From positions 1,871,745-1,935,744 of the forward strand of contig PTEX01000094.1 in assembly GCA_003342815.1 (NCBI GenBank): DNA of 64,000 nt, in the 5' to 3' direction. Each line of letters opens with the position of its first letter. Positions within the stretch are counted from its first letter, which is position 1. This document shows, piece by piece, positions 12,583-25,795 of this stretch. A program made the translations under genes and the position numbers. The notes under the pieces were generated by a model that made no database searches, had not been told where the DNA came from, and saw nothing but the letters and a program-made list of their open reading frames with translations. Source of the stretch: Eudromia elegans (taxonomy: Eukaryota; Chordata; Aves; Tinamiformes; Tinamidae).

Positions 12583-15500
12583 TGGCTATTCCTGGGCAGC
12601 ATGGGGAGGAGAAGCTGCCACGTACATTCCTGCTTGGTATAGACACAATTGAATTGACTTAAAATGACTTAACCTGAGTGTTTTCATTAATGCACGTGTG
12701 ATTTCTTGTAGTCTGCTCTGTTATGAGATGGAGATGCACAGATACTGTGTGTGCATCACTGAAGATCAAATTCTCTGCTGCTCTGTGCTATGAGCTGTGG
12801 AATTATGGTTTGCTGCAGCGTGATGGCAAGTTGGCAAGTAGTGTTTAATTTCTTGCACAGTTATCCAGAAACCAGGCTTGCTCTGTGGGCTCTTTGTTAA
12901 CAACAACTGCTGTCTCTGACATTTAGAAAATTATTATAAATGCTGTCTGATGCTTAACAGACGTCTTATCTGATGTGCTTAGATCTCAGTTGTGCTTTAT
13001 GAAATTCTGTGTTCTGGATCTTTTATGAGTGGGTGTCTCTTAATTGTCTGTAAGCTGAATATAGCCCAAGGCCAAGACAAAGATATATTTTATTATATAT
13101 ATATTTATATGTATATACAAATCAGGTTGTTTTTGTAGTAGCAATACAGCCCATACACTTGCAGATGGTATGATCTTTTGTGTTGCATCCACCATGGCAT
13201 TAGAAAGGTTTATTTTTGTGTATGTGCAAATAACAGCTTTTGAAAGTACTTTTTTGGACATAAACGCTTCACTAGCTAAACTTCAAAATGACTTAAGGAA
13301 TCATTTCAGCAAGAAGAGCTGTCTGCAAAATAGATTCAGTGCTTTCCTCTATTCTGGAAATAAGACCTAGGAAGAAAAATCTGGGAATGTTCTTTCCCGG
13401 AGTTTTACCTGCAACTCTGTTTTTAACAGGATGAGGGGAAATGCGCTAAGTGAGTAATTTGCACAATTCTTTAAGCAGAAAATATTCTTGAAATACATTG
13501 TAGCTTTCCATTCTTCCTCCTCTCAGTGTTAATTTTTTTAATTCCCTGACGCTTAACAGGGAAGTTGCATATTCAATTTCTTTATACTATAGTAAGACTG
13601 GTTGACTAAAGTAATTTTGTAAAAGGAAAAAGATGCCCAAAGACATAAATACTTCTTTTTTTAAGAAAAATCTCTTTCTGATTCATCAGAATAAAAGCCA
13701 CTGGCACTTCTGAGCTCTGGGAAATGTAGACTGAAAATTGTTGCCTTTCCAATGCCTGTTGAACAGGCAATGAATGACCTGATGTGAACCAGTCCTGTGA
13801 CAGTTGTTATTCTGTTTCTGTTACTTGGTTGTTCTGTGTAGTGTGAAATACAAATGTGTGTGGTAGGAGGAGGCCCTGAACTTGCATATTGATCCAGTTC
13901 ATTTCTAACACCTCTGCAAAGATTTGTTTTCAAAGCAGCTTGCAAAGTTAATGCATAATCTCAGTGAAAAACACTTTAAAAGAATATGAGCTGTTCAGCT
14001 TCATAATTTTCTGCAGGTATAATAAAAATAGTGTTTTGAAGTAGGATGCATATATCAATATTCTTAAAAAGAACAAATAGTGCTAGTAGTTGCTTCCCAA
14101 ATTTTTTTACTGTAAATATTGTTTCACAGCTCCATCTACTATTTGGGCTTCCAAGAAAGGAAGTATCTTCTGTTAACATTCTTGTTTGACTGATCAAAGT
14201 AAGTACATTATCTCGGAATTAATCTAGCAGTCATTTTGGTCAGTGTCATCTTAGCCTCTCAACATGTCAGGTTACTTTTCTATTTCCTCTAAGCTTAGTT
14301 CAGAGGCAGTTTATCAGGAGTTCTGTTTGTATGTGTACATTATATTGTACTAGTGTGTAATATATGTATTTGAACTTAGTTATCCACTGCTTGAAAACAA
14401 ACTTACGTGTCTTGTAACTACTGGAAATAAATAAAAACCTACCCTGCACTTTTGGTTTATGTTTTATTTTTTCAAAATGTTTTAAGGAGCTCCTTTCTGT
14501 ACACCTAGTGCACTTTGGTGGGAAGGAAGGGTCCCTGGAGGCAGCGCAGGGCCCCTGCCATTGCAGCAAGGTCTGAGCATGGACGAGGCAGATCCCATGC
14601 CAGGAGAACAGCAATAACAAAGTGAGTTATCCTGTATATTAACACAGAATTATGTCACTTGTTTAATCAATGAAAGATATCCTGGTGGGCAGCACTGAAA
14701 CTGGGACACGTAACTGATAATTCTGTGTGACTTCTATGTCCTATACATAGAGGTGTAACATATGGATCTGTTTGGAGGTGGAAGATTAATGTGGGATACA
14801 CAAGCCATAACCCATAGACTGTCCTGCACTGTCCTTGCTGTGGACTCACAGCTGCATTTGGCAGTGCCAGAACTGATGCTCTTTGTATGGAGAGCAGCAG
14901 TTGCCCATCTGGAGGGCTTGAAACAGCCCATGTCTGTAGTTGCCTCTCCCCAGTTAATCTGCAAAACCCTTTTCCTGACAAGACCTTTGAGAAGACTGAG
15001 GGTCACAGTCCTGTGAGACCTCCTCTGGGCTCATTAAGTTCCAGGAGCTACATAAGATGTATTCTTTCTTTGTGAAGTAATAGGAAACGTGGCCTGAAGA
15101 GCTCTAGAGGTGAGGGAATTAAGAAAATAGAGCACAAATGGCACTTCATTCAGATGCAGCAACAAAAGCTGCAAAACTCTAGCACATTAAGACAATTTAT
15201 TAGTGTTAGATACTACAAGTGTGTGTTTTTGAACAGGACATTTTTGAGTTTGAGCATGAAGATTTTTGAGTTTGTGTCACTCTATTGATGTTCCATATAT
15301 ATATATATCTTTTATATGTTTTTGTTCAATCATGAGTTTGATAATTTAGATCTGAGATTTTAGAGACATGTACTTAGAGCATCAGGGGGTCCTGGTAGGA
15401 AGTGCAACACGTTGTGAATCTCTGAGTTATGGAAAGCTCTTCTCTTTTTCATTCTTATACCTCTGCAACCACTGTCTGGATCTGTGTGTCTGTATATATA

Positions 15501-15676
15501 AATGTCTTCTGATAAGTTTTAAATGTTAATACAGCTTCATAATGCCAGTAAGGCTTGGCCCTGCTGCATGTGCCTCATGAGTGGTGCACGTTCTGGCTCA
15601 CCCAGTGTATTGAAGTATATCTGTGAGGATTCATTTTTGGATATCTTGAAAGCCAATGCTGTATTTATGTTGTTAA
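12583..15676. other. Spacer between mir-30d and mir-30b
   Basis: It is probably part of the shared primary microRNA transcript. No protein gene is seen. It holds A/T-rich patches such as an AT run near 13082-13118 and (TA)n at 15295-15308. Open frames on the minus strand near 14300-15000 are not supported by any motif. Confidence 0.6.
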
Positions 15677-15764
15677 GCTAACTTTTAGTTCCTGTAAACA
15701 TCCTACACTCAGCTATAACAAGTGGTAGGGCTGGGGGGTGGATGTTTACTTCAACTGACTTGGA
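15677..15764 (+). ncRNA. MIR30B: microRNA precursor mir-30b
   Basis: This is the second miR-30 family hairpin. The 5p product is at 15693-15714 with seed GTAAACA and the 30b-specific TCCTACACTCAGCT end. The 3p product is at 15731-15752 (CTGGGGGGTGGATG...), one base different from the human 3p as I recall it. GTAAACATCC pairs perfectly with GGATGTTTAC, and CTCAGC pairs with GCTGGGG around a loop of about 16 nt. The lower stem includes AGTT with AACT. It shares its seed with mir-30d but differs in the 3' half, so targets overlap. The order 30d then 30b, followed by ZFAT on the same strand, is as in human. Confidence 0.97.
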
Positions 15765-15985
15765 AAGGCAGCTTCCCTGAATGATCAAGTGACCTATTGG
15801 CAAGACTGGAATGCTATATATATTTTCTTTCTTTCTGTAGTATTCAAAGAAGCTTAATGTAAATACTGTTCTCTCTGTAGAAGTAGTATGTATTTTTATA
15901 ATGTCTTAAAATGTTGAATTATATTGACCATGTAAAACCAACATTGTTTATTGTGAAACCAAAATCTGTGTTTTTCTAATCTGCA

Positions 15986-15991
15986 AATAAA
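15986..15991 (+). terminator. Candidate poly(A) signal of the miR-30 host RNA
   Basis: A canonical AATAAA is followed 12-25 nt later by a U/GU-rich stretch (CCTTTTTGTCTTG), the usual layout of a cleavage and polyadenylation site. It lies 222 bp after the mir-30b hairpin, in A/T-rich sequence with 3'-UTR-like composition. Its use by the primary microRNA transcript is inferred from position only. Another AATAAA followed by T/GT-rich sequence occurs near 18410. Confidence 0.4.
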
Positions 15992-16010
15992 CTGTAATAA
16001 TGTACCTTTT

Positions 16011-19000
16011 TGTCTTGAACTGTAACTCCTGATGTCCTGAGCTTGCTTAGGATACACTGATGATAGGAAAATAATTAAAATCTAATAGTGAATATTCAGC
16101 TCACAGTTGTAGCAGTGATTGTTACTTTGCCAACATGTTCACTATGAAATAAAGAATATGTTGGGTAATGCAAAACAGAAAATCATTAAAGCTCAACTCC
16201 TCCAATTTAAGTGTTTGTGTTGTCTTTACAGGTAACAGAATGCGAAATGTCTGTTTTGATGGGGAAATTCTTGGTAACAGAGGAAGGAGACAAGTGTCTT
16301 TGGTTTTCCATGTAAATCTCTGTATTGTGTCATATCTCCTGGAATCCCATTCCTCGTACTAATGGAGGTGTTATTAAATGAATACAGCCTCAACATGAGG
16401 AATGTTAAATGCTGGATTTAACAGTTTGAAAAGAACTCAAATATTTATTTTCAGCTTAAGGAATGAAGGACATGGGAATCATTGTGAAGCCTGGCCTGTT
16501 TTCTTGGGCTGTCATCTCACAACTTCTGTATCTCTGAATATTGGATAGGTTTAACACGAAGATGGAACACTTCCTGCTTATATGAACAGGAGGCACATTA
16601 GAAATTTTATAAGGTCTTTTTAATGTTACTTAAGTAAATAACTTTTTGTATAACTAAAAATTCTGCTTTTTTGTTTCACTGTGAAAGCAAAGAACTTTTA
16701 ACCTGTGGAGTTTTAGTAGGTAGATCTTAGGCAATATATGCTACTGCAGGCAATTGCATGCAGGGATTTGGATCAGAATTTCTGCAGTTACATCGACTGC
16801 CACAGCGAGAACACTGCAGTCAACTCAGGTATTTACTGTATATGTATTAAAAAAATGTTTTCCCACTCAATTAAATGCTCCTGTTTATGTAATCAGGGCA
16901 AATCTCAGTGACTTCTCCCTTATGGCATGCGTCATTCCACTAACATTTCCTGCTCTTCCTCATGTCCCAGAGGTGGATGTAGGAGGAACAGTGCATCTTT
17001 CCATCCTGGAGGATGCATGGAAGTGCCCTTGCTCCTCTTCCCCATCAGCCTGGAGGAGTTTTCTTCCCTGGTGTGTTTGTTGTGTGGCACCACAAGCGGT
17101 CGTGCTAGTGCAGCTGGGAGGTCACACAGTGAGTTAGGAAAAAGGGAGAATCCTGGGGTCAAAATTACTGCTAACAAAGAAAAGGTGGAAAGAGTCCGGC
17201 TTTCAGTGAGCACCTTCTGTCTGGGACTACTTCATGGTGGGAGTAAAAAACGTGAGCAGATCAGATGTGCCTGAAGACTTGCTGTTTGCTCTAAGTGTTT
17301 AACATCTAAAATAATGTTTGTCATAAACATCTAAAACTGGAGGCTTGTTGACTTTTTATTATACAAGCAAGAGATGCAACTTTCTGATAGTACATTTAAA
17401 ACAAAACGGAATGAAACCTGTTAACATTGGTAACACAAGTGATTCTATTGAAACTTTAGTATATTTTGAGTAAATATTTAGGGTGTGCAGTAGTTAAAAT
17501 TTTACAGTGGCAAAACTTCAGGCCTGAAAGAAAAGGTTCTTGATGTAATGTGTATTTTACTGCATGCTTGAGAGAAACTTTAGTCAGGGTGGTTTGGCCT
17601 TGAGATAAACAAGATCTGGTAACGTTTTAACAACTTACATAGTCCCAATTAAGTTATAATGATGCTGCTGTGAAACCATTCCAGATAGTTTGCTTCCCTA
17701 ACCCTAAAGGAGACGGCCCACGGGCAGGAACGTGTCAGGATCCATTGCCATAAGATGGAATTTCCAAAGGTGAAACTGCTTTTTCATGTGGATTTGAGAG
17801 GAGAACAGGTATGGTGCGTGTATGTAGCCTTGCGTGTGGCTGGCTGTGCATACTGCTGCTGTAGAAGTGTATGCTGCTGATTTACCTCATTTCCTCTAAT
17901 ATTAAGCAAACTAACCTAATGGTGGCATTGCTTTTTTTCTTTAGCCATACTTATTGGTTAACATTTTTTTTCCAGTTTGCAGTAAAGCAAAACAAGACCA
18001 AGTCAAACCTCCAGCCTCAGAGACATGTTTAGAGAATCTAAATATAAAATAACCCTGCAGAATTTGCAACTCTGGTTTACATCATGCGGTTCATTCTTCT
18101 TCCACTGCGTCGGTGCTTTTTAAACAGATCAGTCGTAATCCGGTGGCGCCAGTGGTGGCATAAAACAAAGCTGGATAAATAGCTGGGAAGAGGATACAGA
18201 ATGTATGGCTTATGAAATTGCCTGGTAGTTTTACGTGGCTGTGTCAGCAAAGGTGAGTCACTTAACATCAGTCAAAAACTGAATTTGTTCTGAAAAACAT
18301 ACCTAAGCAGTTAATGTGTTTTTTCCATGTGGTTCTGGCAGCATGTATTTATTCTTGTTTAATTGCTTCTGTTTTCACCTTTATGATTAAAACTTGAAAT
18401 ATTTATTTAAATAAAAGCACCTTGACATCCGCTTTTCTTGTCTGTTTTGGTATTCACTAACCTTGTTCTTACAGTAACTCTGTGTATTCTCTCTTGACAA
18501 GTTACCCCAGGTTTAACCAGCTAAGTTCACGCTTCACAGCGGTTCTGTGCGTGTGGTAAATAAGGACATGAAACCACCCAAACCACCCACACGCTTGTGT
18601 AGTGGTTGAGCGTGGATAATAAACCTTAACGTTGTGGAAATCTGTTCAGACAGCTCGATCACACTCCCTGTAGGTGCGTTTTTAAGAGCATGCGAGCACT
18701 GAGGCATGCTCCTTTAAAAGGGGAGAGCCTAACCAGGCAGTGATGGATGGTCTCTGTATGCACAACGTGGAAACTTCGGTCGATGTCAGTCTGGTCATTT
18801 GTTGTCTGATAACATCTTTGTCTTAGTAGAGAAATAATTTCCTGTAAATGGTGGGGCTTTATCTCTCGCAGAAATCCTCCACTTTAATAAAGTGAAAAAT
18901 TATGTTTCCAAACTTTACACAAACCTTATCTTTCTATTACAGAAAAAAAAGAGAGAGGAGGGAGGTGGCAGGGAAGAAAGATGCTGTGATCTGAACTCTG

Positions 19001-22000
19001 TGTATCTGAGGTTACGAAAAACACGCTGAAAAAACAGACTTTAAATGCTTGGTTGAAGTCACACTTCTTAAATGCATATCTGCAAATTTTACTAAGGTAG
19101 TTGGAGAAACAAACTGCAAATCAGTAGAAGTTTTAGTATTCTGATGTGCTCAGAGCTGTTCTGCACAGTGAAAGGAACTTGTAAACCAGCTAATCTCACT
19201 AGCTTTAATCGTGGCCTTAATGGCCACAAAGTGGGAGTTTGTGAAATAGGGTCAGTTCTCTCGTGCAGGCTCCACCTGACGCCTCCTCTTTGCTGTGGAA
19301 CCTCCTGCTGTAGCTGTTGTAGTTGGCTCTCTTGCTCCCTCCTCCCAGCAATGGAAACGGGACACAGGCCGAGGAATTCCCCTTGCCCAGGTACTCGGTT
19401 GTTCCAGCTACCGAGAAGTGAAGGGGTGGAGGGGAAGTACCAGCAGTTTGAGACTGTGTCCCATGAGTGTGGTGCGTTCTTGGTGTTCATGTAATTGGAT
19501 TGGTGATTTTTCATTCAACTCCTTAATTCTGCAGGTTTCTAGCAGTGGCAGCAGTACCAATTACAGAGGTTGTTCCATGGGACCCTGTCCTTGCAGCTGC
19601 TCTGTGAGAGAGCGCAACTCAGGACTTGGTGGTGGAGCCTTAAACCGTCCTATCTACGGACTAATTTTTGGACTAGTTTTGGCCTGAGTTGTTGGGCTTC
19701 AGCACAAGAGCAGAATAACTTGTTTATGACACAAATCGAGGAGGAATTGAAAGATGCTTTATCAGTGCTGATATATTTATTTCATAGTCTTGATAACAGC
19801 AGAGATTTTCTGTTGTCTGGAAAGGGTGTTATGCCTAAGTAGGGTTTATAATTGCTGGTAAATTATGTATCTAAGTAGGGCTTTTGAAGCCAGTTTAAAC
19901 TCCAGGGAAAGGGAGATTGAGCTTTCAGGGTTTTTCTTTTTTTTTTAACTATTCTGCTTTAAAATGCAGGGATATCTTTTGATTTTACTGAATTTTACCA
20001 AATTAACTTCCTTTTCCGTTTTCCTTATGTAAATACCACAGGCTGTGCAATAAGTGCTGTCAGCAAATAACTGGATGACGTTACAGTAAGAGTATCTTCC
20101 CTTATTGTACATCCTGTTTTATATCAAATTTCAGGTGCAAAACCGGCTCCTGGTTAATTTCCTACGCATTTATGCTGGAACAAGTGTTCTAGGCTAAATG
20201 CAAAACGAGGTCTTTTTGCTCCCATGTGGAGCTGATCAGGAACAGCTATAAATGCAAGCGGCGTTTCTGACCTACTCAGCACATGGAAACTGGACTTCCT
20301 GCTCCTGCTCCGCATGGGGTTTTCAAGGTCTGGAGCTGTTCTGCTGCTTGTTCCTGAGCTCACGGAGCTGCACCTCGTTTAATTGCCGACTCGCAGTGAG
20401 GAACAGAGGCTTTAGTCCCATTTGACTAATTTGGGTTCTTGTTCCCTTTCTGCCCTTGTCCTCCTCAGAGGGAAACTTCTGCACCTACCAAAGCCCATTG
20501 GGACCCACGGCCTTCGCAGCAGCGTTTCAGTCACCTGGAGAATACCTACCTGTGGGGCAGGGGATTTATAGACATGGTTGTCTAATTTATAGACATGTTT
20601 GCATTCAGATTGCAATAGGGAAGAGAAACCTCCACTTTCAAGAACCATTTTGGTATTTGAAATAACTTCACTTGCTGAATAATTTGGCATTCCAACCAAG
20701 TGCCCCTGGGGTTAAGAACACTTTGACGTTTCTGTTGTTAGGGACAAACATTTTGAGCATTCCTAAATTGTTTTTTTAAGCAAATGGAAAAAAAAAAGCA
20801 CATTTATGACATACTTATTTTTATTCTGAGGATGAAGCAATTGATTCATTAGGCTCTTTATTTTTTATCTACTCACAAAATTACACTGTAGGGCTTTGTA
20901 CCAATCCAGAAATCCTAGAGCCACTCACTTCATTTAGCAGAATTTGGGAGTTCCTTTAACTGCTTTCGCTCCTACTAATCTCTCCTCAGAAATAAAGGAT
21001 GAATCCTCCTCCTGAAGGAAGAGAAACGGGGAAGCCTGTGTCTATAAGGCAAAATAAGGCAAAAAGTCTTTGATGGCAACAATTTGAAAATACAGGAAAG
21101 GGAGGAGGGAATCATGGAAGCTTAAAGAAAACAGAGATATAAAACTCCTTTTTTCCCTCAAAGTTTCCAGAGTACACAAGTTTTATGGGCAGTAAAGAGA
21201 AGAACTTCTCAGTGAGCAGTAATATTTTGATGTGAAGGCTGAGTCCAGAAACGTTTACGAGGCTCCTTCTGGTTTGTTTGATGGGAAATACCTTTGCTTT
21301 AGAGCTCGGTGCAGTCAGATGGGCAGGTTCCTCTAACAGCAATTGGGCAGGTTGGTTGTGGCTGAGCAAGGCTGGTTGTTGACTCGAAGAGCGGAGCAGC
21401 TTCAGGCTCCCTGTGCTTAAATGTCCTGTCACGAAACCCATGCGTGATTTTTCACCATGTTGAATAGGGACTGATTTTAGTTCTGAGCTATCAATAGGAA
21501 TACCATCAGTAGGGAATATCATTTTTTTGTGTTTTAGGGAGTTTGCATATCAGATTTAGTTGCAGCTATGAATAATTTGTAACTTTTAGCGCATCCAGGA
21601 GAGGCCCTTTTCTGGGGTATGGAATGATGCCAGGTGGACAAGTCTTACACGGGCTGGAGTCCCTGAGGAGACATCCGAGCCCCCAGATCCTCCGCTGGAG
21701 ACAGCGTTCCTGGGAAGGTCCAAAAGGCCGCTGCTATTCCGAGCATGTCCTGCACCTCTGACAAGTAAGTTGTCCTAACAGAGGTTACACAGGACAGAGC
21801 CCAAGGGCTGAGGCTTCTGGAGAAGAAACAGGCCGCCTGTTTTGTGTGGAACACGAAATCCTCCCTCACCGTGAGCCTGAGCTTCTTGGGTTATAGGTAA
21901 GACACTTCCAAATGACAAAAGTGGCTTGGGTGGATGTCTTCCATTTTGAAACGTTTCTAAATCCCAAGGGTTTTATGGGATTAAGTGCATAAGTAGCTTT

Positions 22001-22914
22001 GAAAACAGCACTTCCCAAAGGACCTGTGCTACATGAAACTTTCACCTTGTGCTGCTTGCCCCTTTGGCAGCGCGTGGTGGTTCTTGTGGTTTTTATCATA
22101 GACGCGCAACAAAACATTAAGCAAAAGCAAAGTATTCACAGGACCGTGGTGCCGCGCTTGGTTTTGAGCGCATTGCAATGTCACTGACCTACTTAACACC
22201 TGACTGGTAAGTGCCGGAATGCAGGGAAACTTGCTCTTTAATTTATTCTCCATGTTACAAGAACACTTCACCATTTTATAAGGGTTTTAAGTTCTTTGTA
22301 ATGACAGTTTAAACTGCTGCCTCAGTAATTCTGATCTTGAGAAATCTGTTTAGCCAGCAAGGATGGCAGGGGTTGCTAATGCCTAAGCACAGGGCTAGGA
22401 GAACAACTATGTCTCTGTACTGTAGAATGGAATATAAGTTGCTGTGTTCTTCAAGATATCCAAGAAGTCATATTTATGATCGTGCTATAAATTGAAAATT
22501 TTCTGAACCAAAAATGTGGTCTAATTTTACTGAAAGATAAGTAAATTAATTAATTAGAGAAAGAATAAAGTGAGAGTGAGAATAAATAAATAATGGGCAT
22601 ATTTTCCCATATTTATTCCCATATTTATTTCACAGTAAATCGTGATATGATAACGTACACAAGCAGGTCCACCTGTGTAATGTCGTGTAGTTAGTGCCAC
22701 TGTCCTGTGAACAGCTGCTGTTTGGAGTGACTCCTTAAGAACATCTGTTAAAAATGGGCCTTGGAAACCTTCATTAAAACATTTTCTTGCTGTCAGATCT
22801 GATTAAGTTGTTTTGTTTTGTTTCCCTCATCTGGGTTAGATACTTGTTGTGCTCGGACTGCTGCCTGTCATGCCGAGCGGTATAGACCTTTTTCATGGGT
22901 CAGCAGTGACTTGT
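16011..22914. other. Intergenic sequence, no gene seen
   Basis: Mixed-composition sequence with slightly more G+C around 16900-17260, 19150-19700 and 21100-21900. Open frames up to 140 codons on either strand overlap one another, lack motifs and have no exon structure. No interspersed repeat is recognised. Confidence 0.55.
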
Positions 22915-23806
22915 TTGAGGGCACAGAGGGCGCCCTGAGCAAGATGACACCGAACTGGGTGGAGTGGCCGACACTGCAGAGGGCTGTGCTGCCATCCAGA
23001 GGGACCTGGACAGGCTGGAGAGTTGGGCAGAGAGGAACCCATGAGATTCAACAAGGACAAGTGCAGGGTCCTGCACCTAGGCAGGAATAACCCCAGGCAC
23101 CAGCACATCTTAGGGGCTGACCTGCTGGAAAGCAGCTCCACGGAGAGGGATTTGGGAGTTCTGGTTGACCCCAAGTTAACCCTGAGGAAGCAACGTGCCC
23201 TCGTGGCCAAGAAGGCCAATGGGCTCCTGGCTGCATCGGGAGGAGCGTTGGCAGCAGGGCGAGGGAGGGGATCCTGCCCCTCTGCTCAGCACTGTGAGGC
23301 TGCCCCTGGAGCCCTGGGGGCAGCTCTGGGCTCCCCAGGACGGGAGGGATGTGGAGCTTCTAGAGGGGGTTCAGAGACAAGTGACCAAGATGATCAAGGG
23401 ACTGGAGCACCTTCCATATGAGGAGAGGTGAAACGAGCTGGGCTTGTTTAGCCTGGAGAAGAGAAGGATGAGAGGGGATCTGATCAATATGTACAAATAC
23501 CAGAGGGGTGGATGTAGGGAGGAGGGGGTCAAACTCTTCTCGGTGGTAGCCACCGACAAGACAAGGGGTAATGGGCACAAGTTGAAACACAGGTAGTTCC
23601 ATGTCCATGTGAGGAAGAACCTCTTTCTTGTGAGGGTGACAGAGCCCTGGAACAGGCTGCCCAGTGAGGCTGTGGAGTCTCCTTCTCTGGAGATCTTCAA
23701 ACCCGCCTGGATGCCACCCTGTGCCCCGTGTTCTGGGTGTCCCGGCTGGAGCAGGGGGTTGGACTCGATGATCTCTAGAGGTCCCTTCCAACCTCAACCA
23801 TTGTGT
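22915..23806 (+). mobile_element. CR1 LINE, 5' truncated, fairly well preserved
   Basis: About 0.9 kb of a chicken repeat 1 non-LTR retrotransposon in sense orientation, covering the end of the reverse-transcriptase ORF and the 3' untranslated region. Translated pieces carry hallmark CR1 words: CRVLHLGRNNPRHQ, ERDLGVLVDPKL, VAKKANG, then ELLEGVQRQVTKMIKGLEHL and, further on, RVTEPWNRLPSEAVESPSLE. These lie in different frames separated by indels, so the ORF is broken. The 3' end carries GGTTGGACTCGATGATC and AGGTCCCTTCCAACCT, followed by a short GTGTGAGTGTGTG tail that replaces the usual ATTCTATG octamer repeats. The 5' truncation is typical of CR1 retrotransposition. The 5' edge is accurate to about 20-70 bp. 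G+C is well above that of the flanks. Confidence 0.95.
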
Positions 23807-25770
23807 GAGTGTGTGCTTTTACTCGTGTGTTCATAAGGAGGTGGTCTCTAATGTTTGCATTGCAGACTTGGTGAGCAGCTTAGGGCCTTGTTATTTATCT
23901 GTGTACTTTCTTTCCGATTATGCAGCCGTTCTGCTCCCAGCTGTGGTGGTATCTATCTCACACCAGTAAATGTGTTTACATGAGTGTAAGCTCCAGCTTC
24001 CTCCTGCTGGAGGGGCATCCCTCAGCTCCCACTTCACTGAGCTGAGACGGGTCCTCTCCAGGCCTTCTGGGCAGCACAAACCCCCCAGTTGTCTGGATTT
24101 GTTGCTGCTTTCTGAGCCCTGTTGGGTTTCTCCACTGCATTTACCGGCTGTTATTTTAATCAACTACTTCAGGAAATAGAAACCATGTCCGGCCATTTCG
24201 CAGGGTTGGTGGCAGGCAGTAAATTTTCAAATAATCTTGGCATTTGATGATAAGCCTGAAGTTTCTGATCTAGTCTTTCAGCTTTATTTTCTTTTAAGGA
24301 ATAGAAATTCTGTTGTGCATAGAAGAAATAACTTCCATATGGATCTTAAGCTTTTTATTTCTATTCATTTTGACTACTTAGAGTTAAGGTACGGTACCTT
24401 ACAGACTTTATTTAGTGGTGGTAAGGAAAGTAAAACTGTAATTAACTTTTATTTTAATGCTTTACTGACAAGGCTAACTTACTAGTGCTTAAGCTGAAGA
24501 AGCAACGGGAAGTATTGCGGGATGCACAATAAAGTCTGTAATATCCTGCTAAAATAGCCCCTTTTGATGGAGAAGCACGTCAGCTCGTTAAACTCCATAC
24601 TCGGTTTCAGTGAGTATGAACATTTGTTTTACGGGCAGGGCGGTGTATTCTGTGCATCTGTGCACTGTTGTGTGAGGCCATAAGAGGGGTGGGTAGATGA
24701 GGGCCGTGCTGGAGCCTTCTGGAGGGCTCTTCTCACAGCCTGAATGTGGCGCGTGCCCCGCAGCAGCGGAGGGGAATTGTGGCGCATGGGGATCAAAGGG
24801 CAGTTTTGCCAGGGCGATACTGGAGGTCTCGTCTGGGAGGGCTCTAAGTAGGTGGAATTTTCTGTGCAACATTTCCAATAGAAAAATAGGCAAGGTGTAA
24901 AAATATGAAAGAATAGCTTCCCATACCTCGTTTTATGGGGTGGCTCCACTCTATTATTTAGATCTGATGCTTTGAGTGCAGAGTATTACTACAGATGGAG
25001 CTCATGCTCTTTAGTCGGCAGTTTCTGTGACGGAAGATTGTGATTCCATTAAATTCTGTTACACCTGGATGACTTCACTGATTTCCAAGGATTTTTTTTT
25101 TCCCTTCCTTTCATTAATATAAAATGAGGTTAGAGTCAGGTTTGAGTTACAGTTCAGAATATAACTGGAGCAACTAAATATGTGCAGATGTAAACAGTCT
25201 TATAAAACCCTTGAAATGTGCACACAATCCAGTACACAAATGAGTTTAATTATAAACAATTTTGTAAAATTGATAAGCTATGACAGGCATGACCAGTTTA
25301 TTAGCATTTACAGCTTCCCAGTAAAAACATGAAAGCTGAACTCGTTTATTTTTATTAGATATTTAAGCAATAGTGTCTGGGTTACCAAACAAACCAAAAA
25401 CTCCTTGATGTTACGGACTAATCGAAGCAGACTGAGCAGACGGTTTTAGAGACTGTGTGCGACTCTACTGCTCTTTCAGTGAAAGAAGTGAGGCAGAAAA
25501 ACACATATATGTAACTAAACCTTGGAAGAAGCCTTTCTAGTTGCTGTCAAAATAAAATAGAGAATAGTTTGAAGAACAACACTCCAAAAAATAGCACAAA
25601 TATACAAGTATGCGAACAGCAAAGCCTCATTTCTTTTACCCTCCAATTTGAGCACTTGTCTGACTGGAGCATTAGAGTTTCAAAAGTAAACAGTGTGGAC
25701 TGTTTTTGTGTCAGAGAAAGGGGAAAAACTACTCTTGAACCAGAAAAATAAATACTGAGAGCTTGGCTTT

Positions 25771-25795
25771 AAAAAAAGAAAAAAAAAAAAAAAAA
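25771..25795. repeat. Poly-A tract
   Basis: Twenty-four A with one G interruption. A retroposed-gene tail was considered, but the upstream 200 bp show no coding similarity and no target-site duplication was found. Confidence 0.85.

Noticed and set aside
16754-17274. Plus-strand frames of 115 and 127 codons.
   Set aside because: They overlap in different frames, are rich in Cys/Ser/Val without a domain pattern, and have an open minus-strand counterpart.
17699-17707. Telomere-like CTAACCCTAA word.
   Set aside because: It is a single occurrence with no array; chance is sufficient.
19092-19514. A 140-codon minus-strand frame opposite 116- and 130-codon plus-strand frames.
   Set aside because: Both strands are open over the same bases, with no motif, no splice partner and no promoter signal. 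It is best explained by slightly higher G+C.
23360-23797. A 145-codon minus-strand frame.
   Set aside because: It is the antisense of the CR1 element; the sense strand explains the sequence.
25569-25795. A possible retroposed gene ending in the poly-A tract.
   Set aside because: The 60-codon frame before it has no recognisable product and no flanking target-site duplication is visible.
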